In this document: piece after piece, positions 16,979 through 25,146 of the stretch
Layout: every line of letters begins with the position of its first letter
Numbering within the stretch: the first letter of the stretch is position 1
Source: Peptoniphilus_E sp964345555
Lineage (GTDB): Bacteria > Bacillota > Clostridia > Tissierellales > Peptoniphilaceae
Direction of reading: 5' to 3'
NCBI GenBank assembly: GCA_964345555.1
Contig: CAYFRD010000024.1
Span: 1-26,961, forward strand
DNA length: 26,961 nucleotides
Notes under the pieces: generated by a model
What the model was told of the DNA's origin: nothing
What the model saw: the letters and a program-made list of their open reading frames with translations, nothing else
The model's database searches: none
Made by a program: the position numbers and the translations under genes

Positions 16979-17614
16979 GTGTTGGATATTTTAGCACAAA
17001 CGCATAAATTAGTCGCAAACAACATTCATCAAGAGATACTACAGAAATACGGTATTGAACTAAACAAAAGCAAATTGGAATGGGGTTCCGTTGCACCGGA
17101 TGTGTTACCCTATTATAAATTAATAAGACATTATAAAGACGAAAGCCTTAACTATATAGTAAGAGAAATTATTTCTTTAATATATCTTTGCAGATATTCA
17201 GATTTGAATGCTGTGGATAGTCTTGTAATAAAGCATTTGAGCAGAAAGATAGGCATAATTTCACATTATCTTTGTGATTATACCTGTTATCCTCATGCTC
17301 ACAGAATGACATTTTTAAATGATATGAAAAGTCACATAAAATACGAATCAGATCTTGCAGAATACGCTTTTGATCACGATTTTAAAAACTTGAATTTAGA
17401 CATAGAAAAATTAAATATATATGATGATAGCAATAGAAGTTTGAACACGAGAGTCAGTGAGTATATTAATAGAGTAATTGACGATTATTTAAAGGCACCA
17501 AGCTGTTTTGAAAATGACTTAAACTATGCTTTTGAGTTAAGCAAGGAAATAACCTGCTTTATAATAGAAACAATATTAGATTATTCGGAAGAAATGCAAT
17601 ATCAATTTATTTGA
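16979..17614 (+). CDS. Zinc-dependent phospholipase C family protein, no signal peptide
   Basis: The 211-residue protein belongs to the bacterial zinc-dependent phospholipase C / S1-P1-like fold. Candidate metal ligands line up with those of clostridial alpha-toxin: His9, Asp41, His51, the block HYLCDYTCYPH (His96, Asp100, His106), and HIKYE (His119, Glu123). WGSVAPDVLPYYKLIRHY is a typical family stretch. Secreted phospholipases have a signal peptide, but this protein begins within a few residues of the first ligand, so it is probably cytoplasmic; its substrate is unknown. The start is uncertain: GTG at 16979 or TTG at 16982, both very close to AAGGGG at 16974-16979. The gene appears to have its own promoter and terminator. 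Confidence 0.78.
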   Translation: MLDILAQTHKLVANNIHQEILQKYGIELNKSKLEWGSVAPDVLPYYKLIRHYKDESLNYIVREIISLIYLCRYSDLNAVDSLVIKHLSRKIGIISHYLCDYTCYPHAHRMTFLNDMKSHIKYESDLAEYAFDHDFKNLNLDIEKLNIYDDSNRSLNTRVSEYINRVIDDYLKAPSCFENDLNYAFELSKEITCFIIETILDYSEEMQYQFI

Positions 17615-17627
17615 TTATGTTATATTG

Positions 17628-17653
17628 AAATCTCTCATTTGAGAGATTTTTTT
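17628..17653 (+). terminator. Intrinsic terminator after the phospholipase C-family gene
   Basis: The perfect 9-bp stem AAATCTCTC (17628-17636) / GAGAGATTT (17641-17649) has loop ATTT and a seven-T run at 17647-17653. Confidence 0.9.
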
Positions 17654-17659
17654 ATATAT

Positions 17660-17709
17660 AACAAATGTTCCGATCGGCATCACTACAATGCACAGTACGG
17701 ACTTTTGTT
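17660..17709 (+). promoter_or_regulatory. Structured leader / inverted repeat upstream of asnA
   Basis: A 50-bp imperfect dyad fills most of the asnA leader. AACAAA (17660-17665) pairs with TTTGTT (17704-17709), GT-CCG (17667-17672, one bulged T) with CGGAC (17698-17702), and GCAT (17677-17680) with ATGC (17688-17691) around loop CACTACA. The element is clearly richer in G/C than its surroundings. It ends 13 bases before the GGGGGAG ribosome binding site and does not cover it. It could be an RNA regulatory hairpin or a DNA operator. A -10-like TATAAC (17657-17662) overlaps its left edge. It has none of the conserved T-box sequences. The function is unassigned. Confidence 0.45.
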
Positions 17710-17732
17710 TATTTTAAAATTTGGGGGAGAAA

Positions 17733-18731
17733 ATGAGAAACAATTCTGAAGTAACAAAATTGAATTTAAAAGAAACACAAATGGCTATTAAATCTTTAAA
17801 GGACTATTTCCAAAGAGATTTATCAAATACGTTGAATCTGGCAAGAGTTACGGCTCCAATCATGGTTAGACCTGAAACGGGATTAAACGACAATCTTGGT
17901 GAAGGAGAAAAAGCCGTTCATTTTAAAACAAAAAATTATAAAATAAACATAGAAATCGTACAATCCTTAGCGAAATGGAAAAGAAATGCATTGCATGAAT
18001 ATGGCTTTAAGTGCTATGAAGGTCTATATACGGACATGAACGCCATCAGACCAAATGAAGAATTGGATGTAATTCATTCACTGTATGTGGATCAATGGGA
18101 CTGGGAAAAAATAATAAAAAAGGAAGACCGAAATGAAGACTACTTGAAAATGGTAGTGAAGGAAATCTATGAAGTTTTTAAAAGGTCTGAAGAATATATA
18201 AACCAAGTATATCCACATGCTTTCACAAAAAAATTGCCTGATGAAATATTTTTTATAGATTCTCAAAAACTGTTGGAAATGTATCCAGATTTGGATGCAA
18301 AGGGTAGAGAAAAAGCTATAAGCAAGGAGAAAAAAGCCGTATTTATAATGAGAATAGGTAAAGAACTGTCTGACGGAACACCTCATGATAAAAGAAGTGC
18401 GGACTATGACGATTGGGACTTGAATGGAGATATATTGTTTTATAATCCTATTTTAGACGATGCTTTTGAACTGTCTTCCATGGGCATAAGAGTGGATAAA
18501 GATTCTTTAAACAGACAAATTAAGCACCTTCATCAAGAAGAAAAACTTGAGATGAAATTCCATCAAGATATCATAAATGAAAAATTACCCTTCACAATAG
18601 GGGGCGGAATCGGACAATCAAGACTTTGCATGTTTTTCTTGGAAAAACGCCACATCGGCGAAGTTCAAGCCTCTGTGTGGGACGAAGCAACCATAGAATA
18701 TGCAAAGAAAAACGGTATTATATTACTATAA
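17733..18731 (+). CDS. asnA: Aspartate-ammonia ligase (asparagine synthetase A)
   Basis: AsnA makes asparagine from aspartate, ammonia and ATP and is related to class II aminoacyl-tRNA synthetases. The 332-residue length is normal. Family motifs are VTAPIMVRPETGLNDNLGEGEKAV, SLAKWKRNAL, TDMNAIRPNEELD, SLYVDQWDWE, SADYDDWDLNGDI and the motif 3-like TIGGGIGQSRLCMFFL near the C-terminus. ATG at 17733 is preferred over TTG at 17721 because GGGGGAG lies directly before it and the TTG sits on top of that site. It is monocistronic, between the structured leader and a hairpin at 18750. It uses free ammonia rather than glutamine, fitting an anaerobe growing on peptides and amino acids. Confidence 0.97.
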   Translation: MRNNSEVTKLNLKETQMAIKSLKDYFQRDLSNTLNLARVTAPIMVRPETGLNDNLGEGEKAVHFKTKNYKINIEIVQSLAKWKRNALHEYGFKCYEGLYTDMNAIRPNEELDVIHSLYVDQWDWEKIIKKEDRNEDYLKMVVKEIYEVFKRSEEYINQVYPHAFTKKLPDEIFFIDSQKLLEMYPDLDAKGREKAISKEKKAVFIMRIGKELSDGTPHDKRSADYDDWDLNGDILFYNPILDDAFELSSMGIRVDKDSLNRQIKHLHQEEKLEMKFHQDIINEKLPFTIGGGIGQSRLCMFFLEKRHIGEVQASVWDEATIEYAKKNGIILL

Positions 18732-18749
18732 ATAAATTAAAAAATTAGC

Positions 18750-18790
18750 AAGTAGCCTTATATTATTTGAGGCTACTTAATTAATTTGTA
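18750..18790 (+). terminator. Probable terminator after asnA
   Basis: The perfect 9-bp stem AAGTAGCCT (18750-18758) / AGGCTACTT (18770-18778) has an 11-base A/T loop. The following sequence is T-rich but interrupted (TTAATTAATTTG), so termination may be less efficient than at the other sites. Confidence 0.65.
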
Positions 18791-19023
18791 GAAACTATTA
18801 TTTTAATTATTAAATTAATAAAAAGATATTAACTAATAGGAAAATGTTTTATTAAATTTCTAGTACAAAAATATGGCAGTTAGTGTACAATATATTTAGT
18901 AGAGATTAATTAAATTTGATAGGTACTTGAATCTAAAAATAAATTAATTGAGAAAATTATACGATTCATATTTTGAAGTCAATATCATCAGCCATATACA
19001 AACGATTGCAAAGGAGGAATAAA
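18791..19023 (+). promoter_or_regulatory. AT-rich upstream region of the cas operon with weak promoter candidates
   Basis: This stretch holds no convincing gene. Two weak promoters are visible: AGTACA (18862-18867) with TACAAT (18886-18891) at 18 bp, and TTGATA (18916-18921) with TAAATT (18940-18945) at 18 bp. Either would give a leader of roughly 70-130 nt before cas6. The GGAGG at 19013-19017, six bases before the TTG at 19024, is the strong ribosome binding site that fixes the cas6 start. I see no inverted repeat that would mark an obvious operator. Confidence 0.35.
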
Positions 19024-19767
19024 TTGCTTAGCAAGTTAAAAATAAAGTTGGATATAGATTCAAGAGATATAGGATATAATTCAGGGTCTTTGTTTCAGGG
19101 AGTTTTGATGGAAAAAATTGATAGGGAATTCGGATCAAAACTACATAATTTAACTGCGAATCCCTACAGTCAATTTATCAGGCGTTCAAGTGAAGGTACT
19201 ATTTGGCAGGTTTCTACAACTAATAGAGAAGCCTACGAAAAAATTTTACTTCCTTTGTTAGAATTGGATAAAATTTTTTTAAAAAATAAAAATCAGGAAT
19301 TAAAAATTTTGGAAAAAACTTTAGAAACTGTTCCAAGGGAAGAATTTATCGAAGAAAATTTATTCGGAAAAGAAAATGCGGACAGAATTATATTTAATTT
19401 TGTCACGCCGACTGCATTTAAAAAGGATAACAGATACATAATAATTCCGGAACCGGGACTGATTTTTCAAAATTTAATTCGGAAATTCGATTCTTCAGGA
19501 GGAGAACAAATATTTAGCTATGAACTTTTAGACGAAATAAATAATTGTGTACTTATATCTCGTTACAAATTGAGAAGTAATTTATTTAATTTAGAAAAGA
19601 CAAAGATTCCGGCATTTATGGGCAGTTTAGAGATAAAAGCACAAACTACCAAGGAAATTAAAAATATATTGAATCTTTTAGGTGCTTTCAGTAATTTTTC
19701 AGGAACGGGAATTAAATGTTCCATGGGAATGGGAGGAACTTTTACAGGAGGTGTAAAGCTTGGATGA
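19024..19767 (+). CDS. cas6: CRISPR-associated endoribonuclease Cas6
   Basis: Cas6 cuts the long CRISPR transcript within each repeat to release crRNA precursors. The 247-residue protein begins LSKLKIKLDID, the first RAMP-type strand, with the usual LFQGVLMEKI helix, and His41 in KLHNLTANPYS is the best candidate for the catalytic histidine. The C-terminal glycine-rich loop GTGIKCSMGMGGTF (227-240) is diagnostic. The start is TTG at 19024: GGAGG precedes it at six bases, whereas the farther TTG at 18973 has no ribosome binding site and would add 17 basic residues. It is the first gene of the locus and overlaps cas10 by eight bases. In many type III-A loci cas6 lies elsewhere in the cluster. 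Confidence 0.93.
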   Translation: MLSKLKIKLDIDSRDIGYNSGSLFQGVLMEKIDREFGSKLHNLTANPYSQFIRRSSEGTIWQVSTTNREAYEKILLPLLELDKIFLKNKNQELKILEKTLETVPREEFIEENLFGKENADRIIFNFVTPTAFKKDNRYIIIPEPGLIFQNLIRKFDSSGGEQIFSYELLDEINNCVLISRYKLRSNLFNLEKTKIPAFMGSLEIKAQTTKEIKNILNLLGAFSNFSGTGIKCSMGMGGTFTGGVKLG

Positions 19768-22087
19768 AAGAAAATTAAAACTTATGGTTGGCTCTGTGCT
19801 ACATGATTGCGGCAAAGTATTATACAGAGTAGATGATGGAAGAAAACATTCAATCTCAGGGTTTGATTTCATTAAAGAGGATTGCAATATCAAAGATTTG
19901 GATATATTGGATTGCATAAGATATCATCACAAGAAAGATATAGAAAGAGCTGATTTATCCAAGGATAATTTGGCGTACATAACTTATATTGCGGATAATA
20001 TTTCTTCGAAAGCAGATAGGCGTAATTTAAAAGAAAAGGGTTACGGTTTTGATAAAAATATATCTCTTTACAGTGTATTTAATATTTTAAACGGTAATGC
20101 AGACATAGGAAAGTATCAGCCGAAATACTTAAATCACAATGCTGGAATAAATTATCCGACAAGGGAAGATATAAATTATAATTCCGTGTACTATGGTGAA
20201 ATAAAAAGCGCTATAAGGGACAAATTTAAACAATTTGCATTAAACGAAGATTATATTGCATCTTTGCTGGAGATTTTGGAGGGGTATCTAACCTACGTGC
20301 CTTCTTCAACATCTAAGGAGCAGGTGGCGGATATTTCTCTTTATGATCATTTAAAGATGACAGCTACTTTTGCAACTTGTATTTACGATTATTTTAAAGA
20401 AAAGGGGATTGAAGATTATTCAGGATTGCTTAATGACAGCAAAAGATATTATGAAAAAAATATGTTTTATCTATATAGCTTTGATTTTTCCGGAATTCAA
20501 AGTTTTATTTACAATGTTACATCGGATAAAGCCCTGCGTTCTTTGAGGACACGCTCATTTTATTTAGAGATTCTTTTAGAAGACATCATAGATACATTAT
20601 TGAAAAAGCTCGGACTTTTCAGGGCAAATCTTTTATATTCAGGAGGAGGTCATTGTTATCTCATACTTCCGAATACCGGATTTGTAAAAAACTCAGTAGA
20701 GAAATACAAAAATGAAGTAAATGATTGGTTATTGGATGTTTATGGAAGTGAACTTTACCTTGCGGGTGGAGGAAAAGAATGCAATGCCATTACATTTAAC
20801 GACGAAAATTCAGAACAATATACTCAACTGTTTAGAAGCGTTTCTGAAAAAATATCTAAAAATAAATTAAATCGTTATTCTCCGACAAATTTAAAAAAAT
20901 TGAACTTCACAGAAATAGTGGACGGATCTAGAGAATGTAAAATCTGCAAAAGGATAGATAAATTAATTGAAAGTGAAAACGGATTGATTTGTGAAATCTG
21001 TCAACAAATTCAGGACTTTTCTTCTGAGATTTTGGAAGCTAAATTTTTTGCAATATTGGAGAAAAGTACAGAAGTTCCAAGGAAATCTCTGCCTCTACCA
21101 CATGATAAAATTTTAGTACCTGCAAGGGAAGAAGCGGATTTATTAGATAAAATTAAAAATGATGAGAACTTTATCAGAGCCTATACTAAAAACGATCAAT
21201 ACTCAGGAAAGGGCATGTCTACAAAACTGTGGATAGGAGATTATAATTTCGATACGAAATTGAATGTTTTTTCCGAGGGAGCAGATGGTATTAAACGTCT
21301 GGGCGTTCTTAGAGCAGATGTGGATAATTTAGGACAATCCTTTGTTAAAGGATTTGAAAAAGAATACATATCTCTGACAAGAAGTGCAGCTTTTTCCGCT
21401 AAAATGTCTTTATTTTTCAAATATCACATCAATTATCTTTTGGAAAATGGAAAGTTTTCCTTGACCGGAGCAGAAACACCCATAAGGAGAAGAGCATTAA
21501 TTGTTTATTCAGGCGGAGACGATGTATTTGTGGTGGGAGCATGGGATGACATTATAGAATTTGCCATAGACTTGACAGAAAGCTTGGAAAAATTCACTTT
21601 AAACTCGTTGACAATTTCTGCAGGGATCGGTTTGTTCACTGAAAAATTTCCCATTAAATCCATGGCGGAACTTACGGGTAATTTGGAAGAGTATGCCAAG
21701 GAAAATAAATATATTGAAGATGGTAAAGAATACTCAAAAAATTCGGTCTGTATATTTAATAAGGAAAATGTTTACTCGTGGAGAGAATTTAAAGAGAAAA
21801 TTCTGGGAGAAAAATTGGAATTGCTTAAAAATTATTTCGGCGATATTGATGAGAGAGGCAAGAGTTTTTTATATAGAATCTTAGATCTGCTTCGAAGTGA
21901 AGAAACAGATAAATTAAATATTGCAAGACTAGCCTATTTATTAGCAAGGCTTGAACCGACTAATAGCTCAAAAAGAGAAACTCATAGAGAATTTTCCAAG
22001 AAGGTCTATCGCTATGCAAGAAATGAAAAAGATAGAAAAGAATTGATGGCTGCAATTTATATATTTGTATATTTAGAAAGGAGATAA
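19760..22087 (+). CDS. cas10: Type III-A Cas10 (Csm1), HD and GGDD both intact
   Basis: Cas10 is the large subunit of the Csm complex. When crRNA pairs with foreign RNA it cleaves single-stranded DNA with its HD domain and makes cyclic oligoadenylates with its Palm domain. The 775-residue protein has His15-Asp16 in VGSVLHDCGK, a first palm (YSFDFSGIQSFIY near 239-251; YSGGGHCYLIL near 293), a zinc-binding pair CKIC (393-396) and CEIC (411-414), and the second palm with LRADVDNLGQ near 517 and the cyclase motif GGDD at 585-588. A helical C-terminal domain follows. The start is TTG at 19760 with AGGAGG eight bases upstream, inside the cas6 end. No inactivating change is visible, so both activities are predicted. 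Confidence 0.97.
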   Translation: MDERKLKLMVGSVLHDCGKVLYRVDDGRKHSISGFDFIKEDCNIKDLDILDCIRYHHKKDIERADLSKDNLAYITYIADNISSKADRRNLKEKGYGFDKNISLYSVFNILNGNADIGKYQPKYLNHNAGINYPTREDINYNSVYYGEIKSAIRDKFKQFALNEDYIASLLEILEGYLTYVPSSTSKEQVADISLYDHLKMTATFATCIYDYFKEKGIEDYSGLLNDSKRYYEKNMFYLYSFDFSGIQSFIYNVTSDKALRSLRTRSFYLEILLEDIIDTLLKKLGLFRANLLYSGGGHCYLILPNTGFVKNSVEKYKNEVNDWLLDVYGSELYLAGGGKECNAITFNDENSEQYTQLFRSVSEKISKNKLNRYSPTNLKKLNFTEIVDGSRECKICKRIDKLIESENGLICEICQQIQDFSSEILEAKFFAILEKSTEVPRKSLPLPHDKILVPAREEADLLDKIKNDENFIRAYTKNDQYSGKGMSTKLWIGDYNFDTKLNVFSEGADGIKRLGVLRADVDNLGQSFVKGFEKEYISLTRSAAFSAKMSLFFKYHINYLLENGKFSLTGAETPIRRRALIVYSGGDDVFVVGAWDDIIEFAIDLTESLEKFTLNSLTISAGIGLFTEKFPIKSMAELTGNLEEYAKENKYIEDGKEYSKNSVCIFNKENVYSWREFKEKILGEKLELLKNYFGDIDERGKSFLYRILDLLRSEETDKLNIARLAYLLARLEPTNSSKRETHREFSKKVYRYARNEKDRKELMAAIYIFVYLERR

Positions 22088-22088
22088 A

Positions 22089-22466
22089 ATGGAACTCAAT
22101 AAGATGAATTTTGTAGATGAAGCGGAAAGAGTAATGATTGAATTAGAAAAAAATAATACCGTTCAAAGGCTTACAACTACAAAAATTAGAAACATCCTAA
22201 CAACAGCTTCTACTATTTATGACAATGCAAAAAGGAAGCAAGGACCTTTAACCGAAGATGAAGTATCCGATGTTCAAGTCCTCAGGATGAAACTGGTTTA
22301 CGAATATGGACGAAATGAAGCAGGAGTAAGAGATTTTTTGGATAAATCAAAATTGATAGAAAGAGTAAAGAAAATAGGCAATGACAGGCAAAAACTTATA
22401 ATATTTTGCAAATATCTTGAAGCTTTAGTTGCATATCACAGATATGAGGGTGGAAAGGACTTCTAG
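22089..22466 (+). CDS. csm2: Csm2, small subunit of the Csm complex
   Basis: Csm2 is the small helical subunit that lines the target-RNA side of the type III-A complex. The 125-residue product is predicted nearly all-helical. Typical features are LTTTKIRNILTTASTIYDNAK, the central VQVLRMKLVYEYGRN helix and the C-terminal LIIFCKYLEALVAYHRYEGG. The ATG lies one base after the cas10 stop, with AAAGGAG inside the cas10 end. Its position between cas10 and csm3 is invariant in type III-A loci and supports the call, since the sequence alone is weakly conserved. Confidence 0.93.
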   Translation: MELNKMNFVDEAERVMIELEKNNTVQRLTTTKIRNILTTASTIYDNAKRKQGPLTEDEVSDVQVLRMKLVYEYGRNEAGVRDFLDKSKLIERVKKIGNDRQKLIIFCKYLEALVAYHRYEGGKDF

Positions 22467-22476
22467 GAGGTTAATA

Positions 22477-23154
22477 ATGTATAGTAAATTGGAAATCACA
22501 GGTAAAATCGAAGTATTGACGGGAATGCACATAGGGGGCTCAAAGGAATTTTCAGCTATAGGAGCAGTTGATTCACCGGTAATCAGAGACACGTACTCAA
22601 ATTTGCCCTTTATACCCGGCAGCACTTTAAAAGGTAAGTTGAGATATTTACTTCAAGAAAAATACGGTGAAAAAGCTAAAGACGAAAGAACTACGCATAA
22701 CGACGATGATATAAGAGTAAAAAGACTTTTTGGTGCTTCAAACGATAAATCCGGAGAAGAACCCATGAAAAGCAGATTATATTTTTCGGATTCATTCATT
22801 TCCAATGAGGAATCTCTAAAGAAAATAGGATTGGACGAAATGACAGAAGTTAAATTTGAAAACACTATAAACAGATTTACAGCTATAGCAAATCCGCGCC
22901 AAATTGAAAGAGTAATCAGAGGCGTAGAATTTGATATGAGCATAATTTACAATGCAGAAATAGATTCGGAAGTTGAAGAAGATATAAAACATTTAAAAGA
23001 AGCTTTTACACTTCTGGAATATGATTATTTAGGTGGAAGCGGTTCCAGAGGATATGGAAAAGTTAAGATTAAAGACTTAAGATTAGATCAAGTATTCGGA
23101 GATATGGATTTGGATAGGATCGGAGGACTTAAAGAAATACTGGGTGATATTTAA
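22477..23154 (+). CDS. csm3: Csm3, backbone RAMP and target-RNA nuclease
   Basis: Csm3 is the repeated backbone subunit that holds the crRNA and cuts bound target RNA every six nucleotides. The 225-residue protein has the thumb-loop sequence AVDSPVIRD with catalytic Asp32, the same position as the Asp identified in staphylococcal and streptococcal Csm3, so RNA cleavage should be active. FIPGSTLKGKLRYLL is the RAMP helix motif and GGSGSRGYGKV the C-terminal glycine-rich loop. ATG at 22477 is chosen because AGGAGG lies just before it; the in-frame ATG at 22429 lies inside csm2. It shares one base with the csm4 start (TAATG). Confidence 0.97.
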   Translation: MYSKLEITGKIEVLTGMHIGGSKEFSAIGAVDSPVIRDTYSNLPFIPGSTLKGKLRYLLQEKYGEKAKDERTTHNDDDIRVKRLFGASNDKSGEEPMKSRLYFSDSFISNEESLKKIGLDEMTEVKFENTINRFTAIANPRQIERVIRGVEFDMSIIYNAEIDSEVEEDIKHLKEAFTLLEYDYLGGSGSRGYGKVKIKDLRLDQVFGDMDLDRIGGLKEILGDI

Positions 23155-24074
23155 TGAATTATAAAATTTATAAGATGTATTTTAAGACGGGATTGAGAAT
23201 AGGCACAGGAAAAATTGAATCCCATTCTGTAGAAATGCCGTCGGATATTATTTTCTCCGCTATAATAAACGAAGCATCTCAACTGAATTCAGAAACTTGT
23301 GACAAAGTAGTAGCTTTATTTAAAGAAAAATCTTTGCAAATATCAGACGCTTTTCCCTTCATAGGAGATGAATATTTTTTGCCTAAACCTCTGATAAAAT
23401 TTTCAAATGCATCAGGAGATTCTTCAGAAAAGAAACTGTACAAAAAAATAAAGCACATACCATTATCAAATTTTGAAGCATATGTAAAGGGAGAGTCCGA
23501 TCCTGAAGAAATATTAAAAAAGAGTGAGAATTTAGGACATAATCAAATTGACACAAAAATTCAAAAAAAACTAAAGGGAGATAACGAAATCTATAATCTA
23601 TCCTATTACAGATTTAATGATGGAAACGGACTTTATTTTATATTGAGCTATGAAGAAGAATATGAAGAAATCTTTGACAATATATTATACAGTCTCAGCT
23701 TTTCAGGAATTGGCGGTAAAAAAACAGCAGGTCTTGGCAAATTTGAAACCATAGAAGAAAGTCTGCCTAAGAAAATAGAAAATAAAATAAATACTGAAAA
23801 ATCTACTATGCTGTTGAGTACATCTATGGCAAAGGAAGAAGAACTTTACAAAATAGATGAAAATGCAAACTATAACTTGATTAGACGAGGAGGATTTATA
23901 TACACTGAAAACCCCGCCGGTCGCGGAACCGTAACAAGGCGAAAAAGGACAATGCATTTTTTTAAATCAGGATCTATTTTTGAAACAAAGTTCCAAGGCG
24001 ATATTTTCAGAGTAGATGACGGATTTGTACATCCGGTATATAGATACGGGATACCCCTTTGGTTGGAGGTGTAA
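23154..24074 (+). CDS. csm4: Csm4, crRNA 5'-handle cap RAMP
   Basis: Csm4 is the Cas5-like subunit that grips the 5' handle of the crRNA and contacts Cas10. The 306-residue protein has the N-terminal RAMP strand YKMYFKTGLRIGTG, the EMPSDIIFSAIINEA helix and the glycine-rich SFSGIGGKKTAGLGKFE near 181-197. The C-terminal region contains a basic stretch (TVTRRKRTMHFFKSGS) suited to RNA contact. The start overlaps the csm3 stop by one base, and no separate strong ribosome binding site is needed if translation is coupled. Family assignment rests on motifs and on its place in the cluster. Confidence 0.94.
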   Translation: MNYKIYKMYFKTGLRIGTGKIESHSVEMPSDIIFSAIINEASQLNSETCDKVVALFKEKSLQISDAFPFIGDEYFLPKPLIKFSNASGDSSEKKLYKKIKHIPLSNFEAYVKGESDPEEILKKSENLGHNQIDTKIQKKLKGDNEIYNLSYYRFNDGNGLYFILSYEEEYEEIFDNILYSLSFSGIGGKKTAGLGKFETIEESLPKKIENKINTEKSTMLLSTSMAKEEELYKIDENANYNLIRRGGFIYTENPAGRGTVTRRKRTMHFFKSGSIFETKFQGDIFRVDDGFVHPVYRYGIPLWLEV

Positions 24075-24075
24075 A

Positions 24076-25146
24076 ATGAAAGTTTATGAAGTAACCTTGA
24101 CCACCCTTGGACCTGTGCATATAGGAAACGGTGAAACAAAAAAGAAGGACAGTTACATCTATGACAGAAAAGAAAATCGAGTCTATATTCCCGATGAAAG
24201 AAAAATGATAAAGTGGATAGTAGATAACAACTTACAAAACTCATACGAAGAATTTTTCTACAGCAATAAAAATAAAAGGAAAGATCTGTATACTTGGTTT
24301 AAAATCAACAACTTGTTAAGTAAATATAAAAATCTGATGAAGTATTCCTTGAACACAGGAGATCTGAGCAGAGATAGAGACAAAGGCTTAAACGATATAA
24401 AGGTTTTTATAAAGGGAGCAGATCAAAAGCCCTATATACCGGGCAGTAGTTTAAAGGGAGCCTTGAGAAATATTCTTTTGGCAAATGATAATAGAGGTAA
24501 AAAATCTAAATACTTTATAGAGTACCTGGAGAACAAAATCAAAATTAAAGAACTTGAAAAAAAGGCGGAAAGGGAAGACAAAAACAACTTCAAAAGACAA
24601 ATAGATGACAAAAACAGCGAGGATATTATGAAATACATATTGATATCCGACAGTGAGCCTTTAAGTCTTGAAGACATGACGATAGTCCAAAAAATTGATA
24701 CCCACAAAGATGGGAGGTCCAATACAATTTCAGTATTTAGAGAAAGTATAAAGCCGGGTGTAAAAATAAAATTCCAAATGAAACTAAAAGATGAATTTGA
24801 TATGGATATAGAAGATATTAAAACTGCCATCGAAGAATTTTACTTAGATATGGATTTTTACTTTTTACAAGAGTTCAATGTGGTAGAAAGAGAGGGCAGT
24901 TATATCTACATAGGTGGCGGTTCGGGATTTGTATCAAAGACAGTAGTCTATCCATTTATGGACGACAGAGAAAATTCTGTAAAAGTAGTGGGAAAAATCT
25001 TGGGAGAAAAATTTCGCGAAATAAAACACAAACAAATGGCAGAACAAAACGGAGTATCTCCGCAAGTATTAAAAACGACGATTTACGGAAGAGAGAAAAT
25101 GGAAATGGGACTTTGCAAAATAGATTTTAAAGAAGTGATCTTATGA
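24076..25146 (+). CDS. csm5: Csm5, crRNA 3'-end cap RAMP
   Basis: Csm5 caps the far end of the Csm filament and helps recruit the nucleases that trim crRNA. The 356-residue protein has the first strand YEVTLTTLGPVHIGNGE, the RAMP helix YIPGSSLKGALRNILL and the glycine-rich IGGGSGFVSKTVVYP near 277-291. The ORF can be extended upstream into csm4, but ATG at 24076 is chosen: it lies one base after the csm4 stop, GGAGGTG precedes it by six bases, and the conserved strand starts here. A Lys/Glu-rich helical insert is present near residues 145-180. The stop overlaps the cas1 start (ATGA). Confidence 0.95.
   Translation: MKVYEVTLTTLGPVHIGNGETKKKDSYIYDRKENRVYIPDERKMIKWIVDNNLQNSYEEFFYSNKNKRKDLYTWFKINNLLSKYKNLMKYSLNTGDLSRDRDKGLNDIKVFIKGADQKPYIPGSSLKGALRNILLANDNRGKKSKYFIEYLENKIKIKELEKKAEREDKNNFKRQIDDKNSEDIMKYILISDSEPLSLEDMTIVQKIDTHKDGRSNTISVFRESIKPGVKIKFQMKLKDEFDMDIEDIKTAIEEFYLDMDFYFLQEFNVVEREGSYIYIGGGSGFVSKTVVYPFMDDRENSVKVVGKILGEKFREIKHKQMAEQNGVSPQVLKTTIYGREKMEMGLCKIDFKEVIL

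Noticed and set aside
17654..17732. T-box riboswitch upstream of asnA
   Set aside because: The leader is under 80 bp and lacks the conserved T-box sequence and a specifier stem, so only an unassigned inverted repeat is reported.
18973..19023. 17-residue longer Cas6 starting at TTG 18973
   Set aside because: There is no ribosome binding site before 18973, whereas GGAGG lies six bases before TTG 19024, where the conserved first strand starts.
21693..21884. 63-codon + strand frame within cas10
   Set aside because: It is an out-of-frame shadow inside the conserved Cas10 C-terminal region, with no independent start signal.
24016..24075. 20-residue longer Csm5 starting inside csm4
   Set aside because: The ATG at 24076 has GGAGGTG directly upstream and begins exactly at the conserved RAMP strand.
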